Part shown: piece after piece, positions 21,811 through 35,600 of the stretch
How the letters are laid out: every line of letters begins with the position of its first letter
Numbering within the stretch: position 1 is the first letter of the stretch
NCBI GenBank assembly: GCA_964036315.1
Contig: OZ038510.1
Span: forward strand, 79,348,349 to 79,412,348
From: Acanthosepion esculentum
Lineage: Eukaryota; Mollusca; Cephalopoda; Sepiida; Sepiidae
Reading direction: 5' to 3'
Length of the DNA stretch: 64,000 nucleotides
Made by a program: the position numbers and the translations under genes
Notes under the pieces: generated by a model
Databases searched by the model: none
What the model was told of the DNA's origin: nothing
The model's input: only the letters and a program-made list of their open reading frames with translations

Positions 21811-24800
21811 ACAATCTATGCGGAACTTCAATGCAGTTGAGTTCCTCACTTCAAAATCTCTGCGGAACTCCAATGCAGTTGAGTTCTTCAATTCACAAAC
21901 TGCGTGGAACGTCAATGGAGTTGAGTTCTTCAATTCACAATCTCTACGGATCTTCAATGCAGTTGAGTTCTTCAATTCACAATCTGTGCGGAACTTCAAT
22001 GGTGTTGAGTTCTTCAATTCACAATCTATACGGAACTTCAATGCAGTTGAGTTCTCCAATTCACAATCTCTGCGGAACTTCAATGCAGTTGAGTTCTTCA
22101 ATTCACAATCTCTGCGGAACTTCAATGGAGTTGAGTTCTTCAATTCACAATCTCTGCGGAACTTCAATGCAGTTGAGTTCTTCACTTCACAATCTCTGCG
22201 GAACTTCAATGGAGTTGAGTTCTTCAATTCACAATCTCTGCGGAACTTCAATGGAGTTGAGTTCTTCAATTCACAATCTCTGCGGAACTTCAATGCAGTT
22301 GAGTTCTTCACTTCACAATCTCTGTGGAACTTCAATGCAGTTGAGTTCTTCAATTCACAATCTCTGCGGAACTTCAATGCAGTTGAGTTCTTCAATTCAC
22401 AATCTCTGCGGAACTTCAATGGAGTTGAGTTCTTCAATTCACAATCTCTGCGGAACTTCAATGCAGTTGAGTTCTTCAATTCACAATCTCTGCGGAACTT
22501 CAATGGAGTTGAGTTCTTCAATTCACAATCTCTGCGGAACTTCAATGCAGTTGAGTTCTTCACTTCACAATCTCTGCGGAACTTCAATGCAGTTGAGTTC
22601 TTCAATTCACAATCTATACGGAACTTCAATGCAGTTGAGTTCTCCAATTCACAATCTATACGGAACTTCAATGCAGTTGAGTTCTTCAATTCACAATCTA
22701 TACGGAACTTCAATGCAGTTGAGTTCTTCACTTCACAATCTCTGCGGAACTTCAATGGAGTTGAGTTCTTCAATTCACAATCTCTACGGAACTTCAATGC
22801 AGTTGAGTTCTCCAATTCACAATATCTACGGAACTTCAATGCAGTTGAGTTCTTCAATTCACAATCTCTGCGGAACTTCAATGCAGTTGAGTTCTTCACT
22901 TCACAATCTCTGCGGAACTTCAATGCAGTTGAGTTCTTCACTTCACAATCTCTGCGGAACTTCAATGCAGTTGAGTTCTTCACTTCACAATCTATACGGA
23001 ACTTCAATGCAGTTGAGTTCTCCAATTCACAATCTCTGCGGAACTCCAATGCAGTTGAGTTCTTTAATTCACAAACTCCGTGGAACGTCAATGGATTTGA
23101 GTTCTTCAATTCACAATCTCTGCGGAACTTCAATGCAGTTGAGTTCTTCACCTCACAATCTCTGTGGAACTCCAATGCAGTTGAGTCCTTCAATTCACAA
23201 ACTCCGTGGAACTTCAATGGAGTTGAGTTCTCCAATTCACAATCTATACGGAACTTCAATGCAGTTGAGTTCTCCAATTCACAATCTCTGCGGAACTTTA
23301 ATTCAGTTGAGTTCTCCACTTCACAATCTCTCCGGAACTTCAATGCAGTTGAGTTCTCCAATTCACAATCTCTGCGGAACTTCAATGCAGTTGAGTTCTC
23401 CAATTCACAATCTCTCCGGAACTTCAATGCAGTTGAGTTCTTCAATTCACAAACTCCGCGGAACGTCAATGGAGTTGAGTTCTTCAATTCACAATCTCTA
23501 CGGAACTTCAATGCAGTTGAGTTCTTCAATTCACAATCTCTGCGGAACTTCAATGGAGTTGAGTTCTTCAATTCACAATCTATACGGAACTTCAATGCAG
23601 TTGAGTTCTCCAATTCACAAACTCCGTGGAACGTCAATGCAGTTGAGTTCTTCAATTCACAATCTCTGCGTAACTCTAATGCAGTTGAGTTCTTCAATTC
23701 ACAAACTCCGTGGAACATCAATGGACTTGAGTTCTTCAATTCACAATCTCTACGGAACTTCAATGCAGTTGAGTTCTGCAATTCACAATCTCTGCGGAAC
23801 TTCAATTGAGTTGATTTCTTCACTTCACAATCTCTGCGGAACTTCAATGCAGTTGAGTTCTTCAATTAACAATCTCTACGGAACTTCAATGCAGTTGAGT
23901 TCTTCAATTCACAATCTCTGCGGAACTTCAATGCAGTTGAGCTCTTCAATTCACAAACTCCGTGGAACATCAATGGAGTTGAGTTCTTCAATTGACAATC
24001 TCTGCGGAACTTCAATGCAGTTGAGTTCTTCAATTCACCATCTCTGCGTAACTCTAATGCAGTTGAATTCTTCAATTCACAAACTCCGTGGAACGTCAAT
24101 GGAGTTGAGTTCTTCACTTCACAATCTCTGCGGAACTTCAATGCAGTTGTGTTCTTCACTTCACAATCTCTACGGAACTTCAATGCAGTTGAGTTCTTCA
24201 CTTCACAATCTCTGCGGAACTCCAATGCAGTTGAGTTCTTCAATTCACAAACTCCGCGGAACGTCAATGGATTTGAGTTCTTCAATTCACAATCTCTACG
24301 GAACTTCAATGCAGTTGAGTTCTTCAATTCACAATCTCTGCGGAACTTCAATGGAGTTGAGTTCTTCAATTCACAATCTATACGGAACTTCAATGCAGTT
24401 GAGTTCTCCAATTCACAATCTCTGCGGAACTTCAATGCAGTTGAGTTCTTCATTTCACAAACTCCGTGGAACGTCAATGGAGTTGAGTTCTTCACTTCAC
24501 AATCTATGCGGAACTTCAATGCAGTTGAGTTCCTCACTTCAAAATCTCTGCGGAACTCCAATGCAGTTGAGTTCTTCAATTCACAAACTGCGTGGAACGT
24601 CAATGGAGTTGAGTTCTTCAATTCACAATCTCTACGGATCTTCAATGCAGTTGAGTTCTTCAATTCACAATCTGTGCGGAACTTCAATGGTGTTGAGTTC
24701 TTCAATTCACAATCTACACGGAACTTCAATGCAGTTGAGTTCTCCAATTCACAATCTCTGCGGAACTTCAATGCAGTTGAGTTCTTCAATTCACAATCTC

Positions 24801-27800
24801 TGCGGAACTTCAATGGAGTTGAGTTCTTCAATTCACAATCTCTGCGGAACTTCAATGCAGTTGAGTTCTTCAATTCACAATCTCTGCGGAACTTCAATGC
24901 AGTTGAGTTCTCCAATTCACAATCTCTGCGGAACTTCAATGCAGTTGAGTTCTTCAATTCACAATCTCTGCGGAACTTCAATGCAGTTGAGTTCTCCAAT
25001 TCACAATCTCTGCGGAACTTCAATGCAGTTGAGTTCTTCAATTCACAATCTCTGCGGAACTTCAATGGAGTTGAGTTCTTCACTTCACAATCTCTGCGGA
25101 ACTTCAATGCAGTTGAGTTCTTCAATTCACAATCTCTGCGGAACTTCAATGGAGTTGAGTTCTTCAATTCACAATCTCTGCGGAACTTCAATGCAGTTGA
25201 GTTCTTCAATTCACAATCTCTGCGGAACTTCAATGCAGTTGAGTTCTCCAATTCACAATCTCTGCGGAACTTCAATGCAGTTGAGTTCTTCAATTCACAA
25301 TCTCTGCGGAACTTCAATGCAGTTGAGTTCTCCAATTCACAATCTCTGCGGAACTTCAATGCAGTTGAGTTCTTCAATTCACAATCTCTGCGGAACTTCA
25401 ATGGAGTTGAGTTCTTCACTTCACAATCTCTGCGGAACTTCAATGCAGTTGAGTTCTTCAATTCACAATCTCTGCGGAACTTCAATGCAGTTGAGTTCTT
25501 CAATTCACAATCTCTGCGGAACTTCAATGCAGTTGAGTTCTTCAATTCACAATCTCTGCGGAACTTCAATGCAGTTGAGTTCTTCATTTCACAATCTCTG
25601 CGGAACTTCAATGCAGTTGAGTTCTTCACTTCACAATCTATACGGAACTTCAATGCAGTTGAGTTCTCCAATTCACAATCTCTGCGGAACTCCAATGCAG
25701 TTGAGTTCTTTAATTCACAAACTCCGTGGAACGTCAATGGATTTGAGTTCTTCAATTCACAATCTCTGCGGAACTTCAATGCAGTTGAGTTCTTCACCTC
25801 ACAATCTCTGTGGAACTCCAATGCAGTTGAGTCCTTCAATTCACAAACTCCGTGGAACGTCAATGGAGTTGAGTTCTTCAATTCACAATCTCTCCGGAAC
25901 TTCAATGCAGTTGAGTTCTTCAATTCACAAACTCCGCGAAACGTCAATGGAGTTGAGTTCTTCAATTCACAATCTCTACGGAACTTCAATGCAGTTGAGT
26001 TCTTCAATTCACAATCTCTGCGGAACTTCAATGGAGTTGAGTTCTTCAATTCACAATCTATACGGAACTTCAATGCAGTTGAGTTCTCCAATTCACAAAC
26101 TCCGTGGAACGTCAATGCAGTTGAGTTCTTCAATTCACAATCTCTGCGTAACTCTAATGCAGTTGAGTTCTTCAATTCACAAACTCCGTGGAACATCAAT
26201 GGACTTGAGTTCTTCAATTCACAATCTCTACGGAACTTCAATGCAGTTGAGTTCTGCAATTCACAATCTCTGCGGAACTTCAATTGAGTTGATTTCTTCA
26301 CTTCACAATCTCTGCGGAACTTCAATGCAGTTGAGCTCTTCAATTCACAAACTCCGTGGAACATCAATGGAGTTGAGTTCTTCAATTGACAATCTCTGCG
26401 GAACTTCAATGCAGTTGAGTTCTTCAATTCACCATCTCTGCGTAACTCTAATGCAGTTGAATTCTTCAATTCACAAACTCCGTGGAACGTCAATGGAGTT
26501 GAGTTCTTCACTTCACAATCTCTGCGGAACTTCAATGCAGTTGTGTTCTTCACTTCACAATCTCTACGGAACTTCAATGCAGTTGAGTTCTTCACTTCAC
26601 AATCTCTGCGGAACTCCAATGCAGTTGAGTTCTTCAATTCACAAACTCCGCGGAACGTCAATGGATTTGAGTTCTTCAATTCACAATCTCTACGGAACTT
26701 CAATGCAGTTGAGTTCTTCAATTCACAATCTCTGCGGAACTTCAATGGAGTTGAGTTCTTCAATTCACAATCTATACGGAACTTCAATACAGTTGAGTTC
26801 TCCAATTCACAATCTCTGCGGAACTTCAATGCAGTTGAGTTCTTCATTTCACAAACTCCGTGGAACGTCAATGGAGTTGAGTTCTTCACTTCACAATCTC
26901 TGCGGAACTTCAATGCAGTTGAGTTCTTCACTTCACAATCTCTGCGGAACTCCAATGCAGTTGAGTTCTTCAATTCACAAACTCCGTGGAACGTCAATGG
27001 AGTTGAGTTCTTCAATTCACAATCTCGACGGAACTTCAATGCAGTTGAGCTCTTCAATTCACAATCTCTACGGAACTTCAATGGAGTTGAGTTCTTCAAT
27101 TCACAATCTATACGGAACTTCAATGCAGTTGAGTTCTCCAATTCACAATCTCTTCGGAACTTCAATTCAGTTGATTTCTTCACTTCACAATCTCTGCGGA
27201 ACTTCAATGCAGTTGAGTTCTTCAATTCACAATCTCTACGGAACTTCAATGCAGTTGAGTTCTTCAATTCACAATCTCTGCGGAACTTCAATGCAGTTGA
27301 GCTCTTCAATTCACAAACTCCGTGGAACATCAATGGAGTTGAGTTCTTCTATTCACAATCTCTGCGGAACTTCAATGCAGTTGAGTTCTTCAATTCACCA
27401 TCTCTGCCTAACTCTAATGCAGTTGAGTTCTTCAATTCACAAACTCCGTGGAACGTCAATGGAGTTGAGTTCTTCACTTCACAATCTCTGCGGAACTTCA
27501 ATGCAGTTGAGTTCTTCACTTCACAATCTCTGCGGAACTCCAATGCAGTTGAGTTCTTCAATTTACAAACTCCGTGGAACGTCAATGGAGTTGAGTTCTT
27601 CAATTCACAATCTCGACGGAACTTCAATGCAGTTGAGCTTTTCAATTCACAATCTCTACGGAACTTCAATGCAGTTGAGTTCTTCAATTCACAATCTATA
27701 CGGAACTTCAATGCAGTTGAGTTCTCCAATTCACAATCTCTTCGGAACTTCAATTCAGTTGATTTCTTCACTTCACAATCTCTGCGGAACTTCAATGCAG

Positions 27801-30800
27801 TTGAGTTCTTCAATTCACAATCTCTACGGAACTTCAATGCAGTTGAGTTCTTCAATTCACAATCTCTGCGGAACTTCAATGCAGTTGAGCTCTTCAATTC
27901 ACAAACTCCGTGGAACATCAATGGAGTTGAGTTCTTCAATTCACAATCTCTGCGGAACTTCAATGCAGTTGAGATCTTCAATTCACCATCTCTGCGTAAC
28001 TCTAATGCAGTTGAGTTCTTCAATTCACAAACTCCGTGGAACGTCAATGGAGTTGAGTTCTTCACTTCACAATCTATGCGGAACTTCAATGCAGTTGAGT
28101 TCTTCACTTCAAAATCTCTGCGGAACTCCAATGCAGTTGAGTTCTTCAATTCACAAACTGCGTGGAACGTCAATGGAGTTGAGTTCTTCAATTCACAATC
28201 TCTACGGATCTTCAATGCAGTTGAGTTCTTCAATTCACAATCTGTGCGGAACGTCAATTGAGTTGAGTTCTTCAATTCACAATCTCTACGGAACTTCAAT
28301 GCAGTTGAGTTCTTCAATTCACAATCCCTGCGGAACTTCAATGGAGTTGAGTTCTCCAATTCACAATCTATACGGAACTTCAATGCAGTTGAGTTCTCCA
28401 ATTCACAATCTCTGCGGAACTTTAATTCAGTTGAGTTCTCCACTTCACAATCTCTCCGGAACTTCAATGCAGTTGAGTTCTTCAATTCACAAACTCCGCG
28501 GAACGTCAATGGAGTTGAGTTCTTCAATTCACAATCTCTACGGAACTTCAATGCAGTTGAGTTCTTCAATTCACAATCTCTGCGGAACTTCAATGGAGTT
28601 GAGTTTTTCAATTCACAATCTATACGGAACTTCAATGCAGTTGAGTTCTCCAATTCACAAACTCCGTGGAACGTCAATGCAGTTGAGTTCTTCAATTCAC
28701 AATCTCTGCGTAACTCTAATGCAGTTGAGTTCTTCAATTCACAAACTCCGTGGAACATCAATGGACTTGAGTTCTTCAATTCACAATCTCTACGGAACTT
28801 CAATGCAGTTGAGTTCTTCAATTCACAATCTCTGCCGAACTTCAATGGAGTTGAGTTCTTCAATTGACAATCTATACGGAACTTCAATGCAGTTGATTTC
28901 TCCAATTCACAATCTCTGCGGAACTTCAATTCAGTTGATTTCTTCACTTCACAATCTCTGCGGAACTTCAATGCAGTTGAGTTCTCCAATTCACAATCTC
29001 TGCGGAACTTCAATGCAGTTGAGCTCTTCAATTCACAAACTCCATGGAACATCAATGGAGTTGAGTTCTTCAATTCACAATCTCTGCGGAACTTCAATGC
29101 AGTTGAGTTCTTCACCTCACAATCTCTGTGGAACTCCAATGCAGTTGAGTCCTTCAATTCACAAACTCCGTGGAACGTCAATGGAGTTGAGTTCTTCAAT
29201 TCACAATCTCTACGGAACTTCAATGCAGTTGAGTTCTTCAATTCACAATCTCTGCGGAACTTCAATGGAGTTGAGTTCTTCAATTCACAATCTATACGGA
29301 ACTTCAATGCAGTTGAGTTCTCCAATTCACAATCTCTGCGGAACTTCAATGCAGTTGAGTTCTTCATTTCACAAACTCCGTGGAACGTCAATGGAGTTGA
29401 GTTCTTCACTTCACAATCTCTGCGGAACTTCAATGCAGTTGAGTTCTTCACTTCACAATCTCTGCGGAACTCCAATGCAGTTGAGTTATTCAATTCACAA
29501 ACTCCGTGGAACGTCAATGGAGTTGAGTTCTTCAATTCACAATCTCGACGGAACTTCAATGCAGTTGAGCTCTTCAATTCACAATCTCTACGGAACTTCA
29601 ATGGAGTTGAGTTGTTCAATTCACAATCTATACGGAACTTCAATGCAGTTGAGTTCTTCAATTCACAATCTCTGCGGAACTTCAATGCAGTTGAGTTCTT
29701 CAATTCACAATCTCTGCGGAAATTCAATGCAGTTGAGCTCTTCAATTCACAAACTCCGTGGAACATCAATGGAGTTGAGTTCTTCAATTCACAATCTCTG
29801 CGGAACTTCAATGCAGTTGAGTTCTTCAATTCACCATCTCTGCGTAACTCTAATGCAGTTGAGTTCTTCAATTCACAAACTCCGTGGAACGTCAATGGAG
29901 TTGAGTTCTTCACTTCACAATCTCTGCGGAACTTCAATGCAGTTGAGTTCTTCAATTCACAATCTCTACGGAACTTCAATGCAGTTGAGTTCTTCAATTC
30001 ACAATCTCTACGGAACTTCAATGCAGTTGAGTTCTCCAATTCACAATCTCTGCGGAACTTCAATGCAGTTGAGTTCTTCAATTCACAATCTCTGCGGAAC
30101 TTCAATGCAGTTGAGCTCTTCAATTCACAAACTCCATGGAACATCAATGGAGTTGAGTTCTTCAATTCACAATCTCTGCGGAACTTCAATGCAGTTGAGT
30201 TCTTCAATTCACCATCTCTGCGTAACTCTAATGCAGTTGAGTTCTTCAATTCACAAACTCCGTGGAACGTCAATGGAGTTGAGTTCTTCACTTCACAATC
30301 TCTGCGGAACTTCAATGCAGTTGAGTTCTTCAATTCACAATCTCTACGGAACTTCAATGCAGTTGAGTTCTCCAATTCACAATCTCTGCGGAACTTCAAT
30401 GCAGTTGAGTTCTTCAATTCACAATCTCTGCGGAACTTCAATGCAGTTGAGCTCTTCAATTCACAAACTCCATGGAACATCAATGGAGTTGAGTTCTTCA
30501 ATTCACAATCTCTGCGGAACTTCAATGCAGTTGAGTTCTTCAATTCACCATCTCTGCGTAACTCTAATGCAGTTGAGTTCTTCAATTCACAAACTCCGTG
30601 GAACGTCAATGGAGTTGAGTTCTTCACTTCACAATCTCTGCGGAACTTCAATGCAGTTGAGTTCTTCAATTCACAATCTCTACGGAACTTCAATGCAGTT
30701 GAGTTCTTCAATTCACAATCTCTACGGAACTTCAATGCAGTTGAGTTCTCCAATTCACAATCTCTGCGGAACTTCAATGCAGTTGAGTTCTTCAATTCAC

Positions 30801-32500
30801 AATCTCTGCGGAACTTCAATGCAGTTGAGCTCTTCAATTCACAAACTCCATGGAACATCAATGGAGTTGAGTTCTTCAATTCACAATCTCTGCGGAACTT
30901 CAATGCAGTTGAGTTCTTCAATTCACCATCTCTGCGTAACTCTAATGCAGTTGAGTTCTTCAATTCACAAACTCCGTGGAACGTCAATGGAGTTGAGTTC
31001 TTCACTTCACAATCTCTGCGGAACTTCAATGCAGTTGAGTTCTTCACTTCACAATCTCTGCGGAACTCCAATGCAGTTGAGTTCTTCAATTCACAAACTC
31101 CGTGGAACGTCAATGGAGTTGAGTTCTTCAATTCACAATCTCGGCGGAACTTCAATGCAGTTGAGCTCTTCAATTCACAATCTCTACGGAACTTCAATGG
31201 AGTTGAGTTCTTCAATTCACAATCTATACGGAACTTCAATGCAGTTGAGTTCTCCAATTCACAATCTCTGCGGAACTTCAATTCAGTTGATTTCTTCACT
31301 TCACAATCTCTGCGGAACTTCAATGCAGTTGAGTTCTTCAATTCACAATCTCTACGGAACTTCAATGCAGTTGAGTTCTTCAATTCACAATCTCTACGGA
31401 ACTTCAATGCAGTTGAGTTCTCCAATTCACAATCTCTGCGGAACTTCAATGCAGTTGAGTTCTTCAATTCACAATCTCTGCGGAACTTCAATGCAGTTGA
31501 GCTCTTCAATTCACAAACTCCATGGAACATCAATGGAGTTGAGTTCTTCAATTCACAATCTCTGCGGAACTTCAATGCAGTTGAGTTCTTCAATTCACCA
31601 TCTCTGCGTAACTCTAATGCAGTTGAGTTCTTCAATTCACAAACTCCGTGGAACGTCAATGGAGTTGAGTTCTTCACTTCACAATCTATGCGGAACTTCA
31701 ATGCAGTTGAGTTCTTCACTTCAAAATCTCTGCGGAACTCCAATGCAGTTTAGTTCTTCAATTCACAAACTGCGTGGAACGTCAATGGAGTTGAGTTCTT
31801 CAATTCACAATCTCTACGGATCTTCAATGCAGTTGAGTTCTGCAATTCACAATCTGTGCGGAACTTCAATGGTGTTGAGTTCTTCAATTCACAATCTATA
31901 CGGAACTTCAATGCAGTTGATTTCTCCAATTCACAATCTCTGCGGAACTTCAATGCAGTTGAGTTCTTCAATTCACAATCTCTGCGGAACTTCAATGGAG
32001 TTGAGTTCTTCAATTCACAATCTCTGCGGAACTTCAATGCAGTTGAGTTCTTCACTTCACAATCTCTGCGGAACTTCAATGCAGTTGAGTTCTTCAATTC
32101 ACAATCTCTGCGGAACTTCAATGCAGTTGAGTTCTCCAATTCACAATCTCTACGGAACTTCAATGCAGTTGAGTTCTTCAATTCACAATCTCTGCGGAAC
32201 TTCAATGTAGTTGAGTTCTTCACTTCACAATCTCTGCGGAACTTCAATGCAGTTGAGTTCTTCACTTCACAATCTCTGCGGAACTTCAATGCAGTTGAGT
32301 TCTTCACTTCACAATCTATACGGAACTTCAATGCAGTTGAGTTCTCCAATTCACAATCTCTGCGGAACTCCAATGCAGTTGAGTTCTTTAATTCACAAAC
32401 TCCGTGGAACGTCAATGGATTTGAGTTCTTCAATTCACAATCTCTGCGGAACTTCAATGCAGTTGAGTTCTTCACCTCACAATCTCTGTGGAACTCCAAT
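21800..32500. repeat. 2.6-3.6 kb super-repeats within the 42-bp array
   Basis: Marker ACAATCTATG (in the GCGGAACTTCAATGCAG context) at 21811, 24499, 28069 and 31681: lags 64, 85 and 86 units. Marker CCTCACAATCTCTGTGG at 23151, 25797, 29115 and 32475: lags 63, 79 and 80 units. Marker GAGTTCTGCAATTC at 23771 and 26249: 59 units. About four copies of a long block with internal unit gains and losses. Confidence 0.85.
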
Positions 32501-33639
32501 GCAGTTGAGTCCTTCAATTCACAAACTCCGAGGAACGTCAATGGAGTTGAGTTCTCCAATTCACAATCTATACGGAACTTCAATGGAGTTGAGTTCTCCA
32601 ATTCACAATCTATACGGAACGTCAATGCAGTTGAGTTCTCCAATTCACAATCTCTGCGGAACTTCAATTCAGTTGATTTCTTCACTTCACAATCTCTGCG
32701 GAACTTCAATGCAGTTGAGTTCTTCAATTCACAATCTCTACGGAACTTCAATGCAGTTGAGTTCTTCAATTCACAATCTCTGCGGAACTTCAATGCAGTT
32801 GAGCTCTTCAATTCACAAACTCCGTGGAACATCAATGGAGTTGAGTTCTTCAATTCACAATCTCTGGGGAACTTCAATGCAGTTGAGTTCTTCAATTCCC
32901 AATCTCTACGGAACTTCGATGCAGTTGAGTTCTTCAATTCACCATCTCTGCGTAACTCTAATGCAGTTGAATTCTTCAATTCACAAACTCCGTGGAACGT
33001 CAATGGAGTTGAGTTCTTCACTTCACAATCTCTGCGGAACTTCAATGCAGTTGTGTTCTTCACTTCACAATCTCTACGGAACTTCAATGCAGTTGTGTTC
33101 TTCAATTCACAATCTGTGCGGAACTTCAATGGAGTTGAGTTCTCCAATTCACAATCTCTACGGAACTTCAATGCAGTTGAGTTCTTCAATTCACAATCTC
33201 TGCGGAACTTCAATGCAGTCGAGTTCTTCACTTCACAATCTCTACGGAACTTCAATGCAGTTGAGTTCTTCAATTCCCAATCTCTGCGGAATTTCAATGC
33301 AGTTGAGTTCTTCAATTCACAATCTCTGCGGAACTTCAATGCTGTTGTGTTCTTCACTTCACAATCTCTGCGGAACTTCAATGCAGTTGAGTTTTTAAAT
33401 TCACAAACTCCGTGCAACGTCAATGGATTTGAGTTCTTCAATTCACAATTTCTGCGGAACGTCAATGCAGTTGTGTTCTTCAATTCACAATCTCCGTGGA
33501 ACTTCAATGGAGATGAGTTCTTCAATTCACAATCTCTGCGGAAATTCAATGTAGTTGAGTTCTTCAAATCACAAACTTCGTGGAACTTCAATGGAGTAGA
33601 GTTCTTCAATTCACAATCTCCGCGGAACTTCAATGTAGT

Positions 33640-34870
33640 TGAGTTCTTCAATTCACAAACTCCGCGGAACGTCAATGGAGTTGAGTTCTTCAATTCACAA
33701 TCTCCGCGGAACTTCAATGTAGTTGAGTTCTTCAATTCACAAACTCCGCGGAACGTCAATGGAGTTGAGTTCTTCAATTCACAAACTCTGCGGAACGTCA
33801 ATGGAGTTGAGTTCTTCAATTCACAATCTCCGCGGAACTTCAATGTAGTTGAGTTCTTCAATTCACAAACTCCGCGGAACTTCAATGGAGTAGAGTTCTT
33901 TAATTCACAAACTCCGCGGAACGTCAATGGAGTAGAGTTCTTCAATTCACAAACTCCGCGGAACGTCAATGGAGTTGAGTTCTTCAATTCACAAACTCCG
34001 CGGAACTTCAATGGAGTAGAGTTCTTCAATTCACAAACTCCGCGGAACGTCAATGGAGTTGAGTTCTTCAATTCACAAACTCCGCGGAACGTCAATGGAG
34101 TTGAGTTCTTCAATTCACAAACTCCGCGGAACGTCAATGGAGTTGAGTTCTTCAATTCACAAACTCCGCGGAACGTCAATGGAGTTGAGTTCTTCAATTC
34201 ACAAACTCCGCGGAACGTCAATGGAGTTGAGTTCTTCAATTCACAAACTCCGCGGAACGTCAATGGAGTTGAGTTCTTCAATTCACAAACTCCGCCGAAC
34301 GTCAATGGAGTTGAGTTCTTCAATTCACAAACTCCGCGGAACGTCAATGGAGTTGAGTTCTTCAATTCACAAACTCCGCGGAACGTCAATGGAGTTGAGT
34401 TCTTCAATTCACAAACTCCGCGGAACGTCAATGGAGTTGAGTTCTTCAATTCACAAACTCCGCGGAACGTCAATGGAGTTGAGTTCTTCAATTCACAAAC
34501 TCCGCGGAACGTCAATGGAGTTGAGTTCTTCAATTCACAAACTCCGCGGAACGTCAATGGAGTTGAGTTCTTCAATTCACAAACTCCGCGGAACGTCAAT
34601 GGAGTTGAGTTCTTCAATTCACAAACTCCGCGGAACGTCAATGGAGTTGAGTTCTTCAATTCACAAACTCCGCGGAACGTCAATGGAGTTGAGTTCTTCA
34701 ATTCACAAACTCCGCGGAACGTCAATGGAGTTGAGTTCTTCAATTCACAAACTCCGCGGAACGTCAATGGAGTTGAGTTCTTCAATTCACAAACTCCGCG
34801 GAACGTCAATGGAGTTGAGTTCTTCAATTCACAAACTCCGCGGAACGCCAATGGAGTTGAGTTCTTCAAT
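33640..34870. repeat. Young homogeneous edge of the 42-bp array
   Basis: From about 34020 to 34850 some 19-20 consecutive units are almost identical (AAACTCCGCGGAACGTCAAT + GGAGTTGAGTTCTTCAATTC + AC), with one CCGCCG variant and one ACGCC variant. All three CpG sites are intact. Interior units carry TG or CA at the first two positions. Confidence 0.9.
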
Positions 34871-34898
34871 TCACAATCTCTACGGAACTTCAATGGAA

Positions 34899-35600
34899 AC
34901 ACCATAGTCTACATAAACCGAAACGTTATAATAAAAAAGGCGACAAAGATGAGGACAATAGTCCAAATAATGTACAAAAATACATTTTATAGCAAAATGA
35001 CCGACAATACATTTTTAGAGTAAAATGACCATCGATATACAGTTTTAAAGTAAAGCCCCAGCAATTTTTTTATAGCAATATGTCCAACAATACATTTTAT
35101 ATCAAAATTACCATTAATACATTTGACAGCAAAATGAGCGACAATACATTTTTATAGTAAAATGATCGTCGATCTATTTTTAAAGCCAAATGACAATCAA
35201 TACATTTTATAGCAAAATGACCAACATTACATTTTATAGCAAAATGACCAACAATACATTTTATAGTAAAATGACGAACATTACATTTTATAGCAAAATG
35301 ACCAACAATATATTTGTATAGTAAAATGACCATCGATATATAGTTTTAATGTTTAGCCCCAAGCATTATAATTTATTGCAAAATGACCAACAATACATTT
35401 CATAGAAAATGGCCAACAATACATTCTTATAGTAAAATGACCATCGATATATAGTTTTAAAGCAAAGCCCCAAGCAATATATTTTATAGCAAAATGCCCA
35501 ACAATACATTTTATAGTGAAATGACCGTCGATATATTTTTAAAGCAAAATGACAAGCAATACATTTTATAGCAAAATGACCAACAATACATTTTATAGTA
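34899..35600. repeat. Diverged 27-bp repeats, left flank of the 78-bp array
   Basis: Degenerate copies of ACCAACAATACATTTTATAG plus CAAAATG, mixed with a second type (ACCATCGATATATAGTTTTA, AAGCAAAGCCCCAAGCAAT). Confidence 0.8.

Larger units (their letters stand above)
16503..34898. repeat. 18.4-kb satellite array of a 42-bp unit (about 438 copies)
   Basis: The unit can be read as CAGTTGAGTTCTTCAATTCA + CAATCTCTGCGGAACTTCAA + TG. Two monomer classes alternate. The N class has CAATCTCTGCGG-AACTTCAATGCAG. The K class has CAAACTCCGTGG-AACGTCAATGGAG. Phase is kept over the whole array except for one 2-bp deletion near 18018. All marker lags I measured are exact multiples of 42. Since 42 is divisible by 3 and the consensus has no stop in several frames, long open frames run on both strands: 4,257 codons at 19437-32210 plus, and over 1,000 codons in others. 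Each encodes a 14-residue repeat such as SSSIHNLCGTSMQL, NAVEFFNSQSLRNF or ELKNSTALKFRRDC. I read these as by-products of repeat length. Confidence 0.97.

Noticed and set aside
16503..34898. CENP-B box or heat-shock elements in the 42-bp unit
   Set aside because: I compared by eye and found no acceptable match to either motif.
16675..35023. Many 150-4,257 codon open frames on both strands over the 42-bp array
   Set aside because: They overlap in several frames and follow from a 42-bp unit with no consensus stops. No start context, splice signal or known domain.
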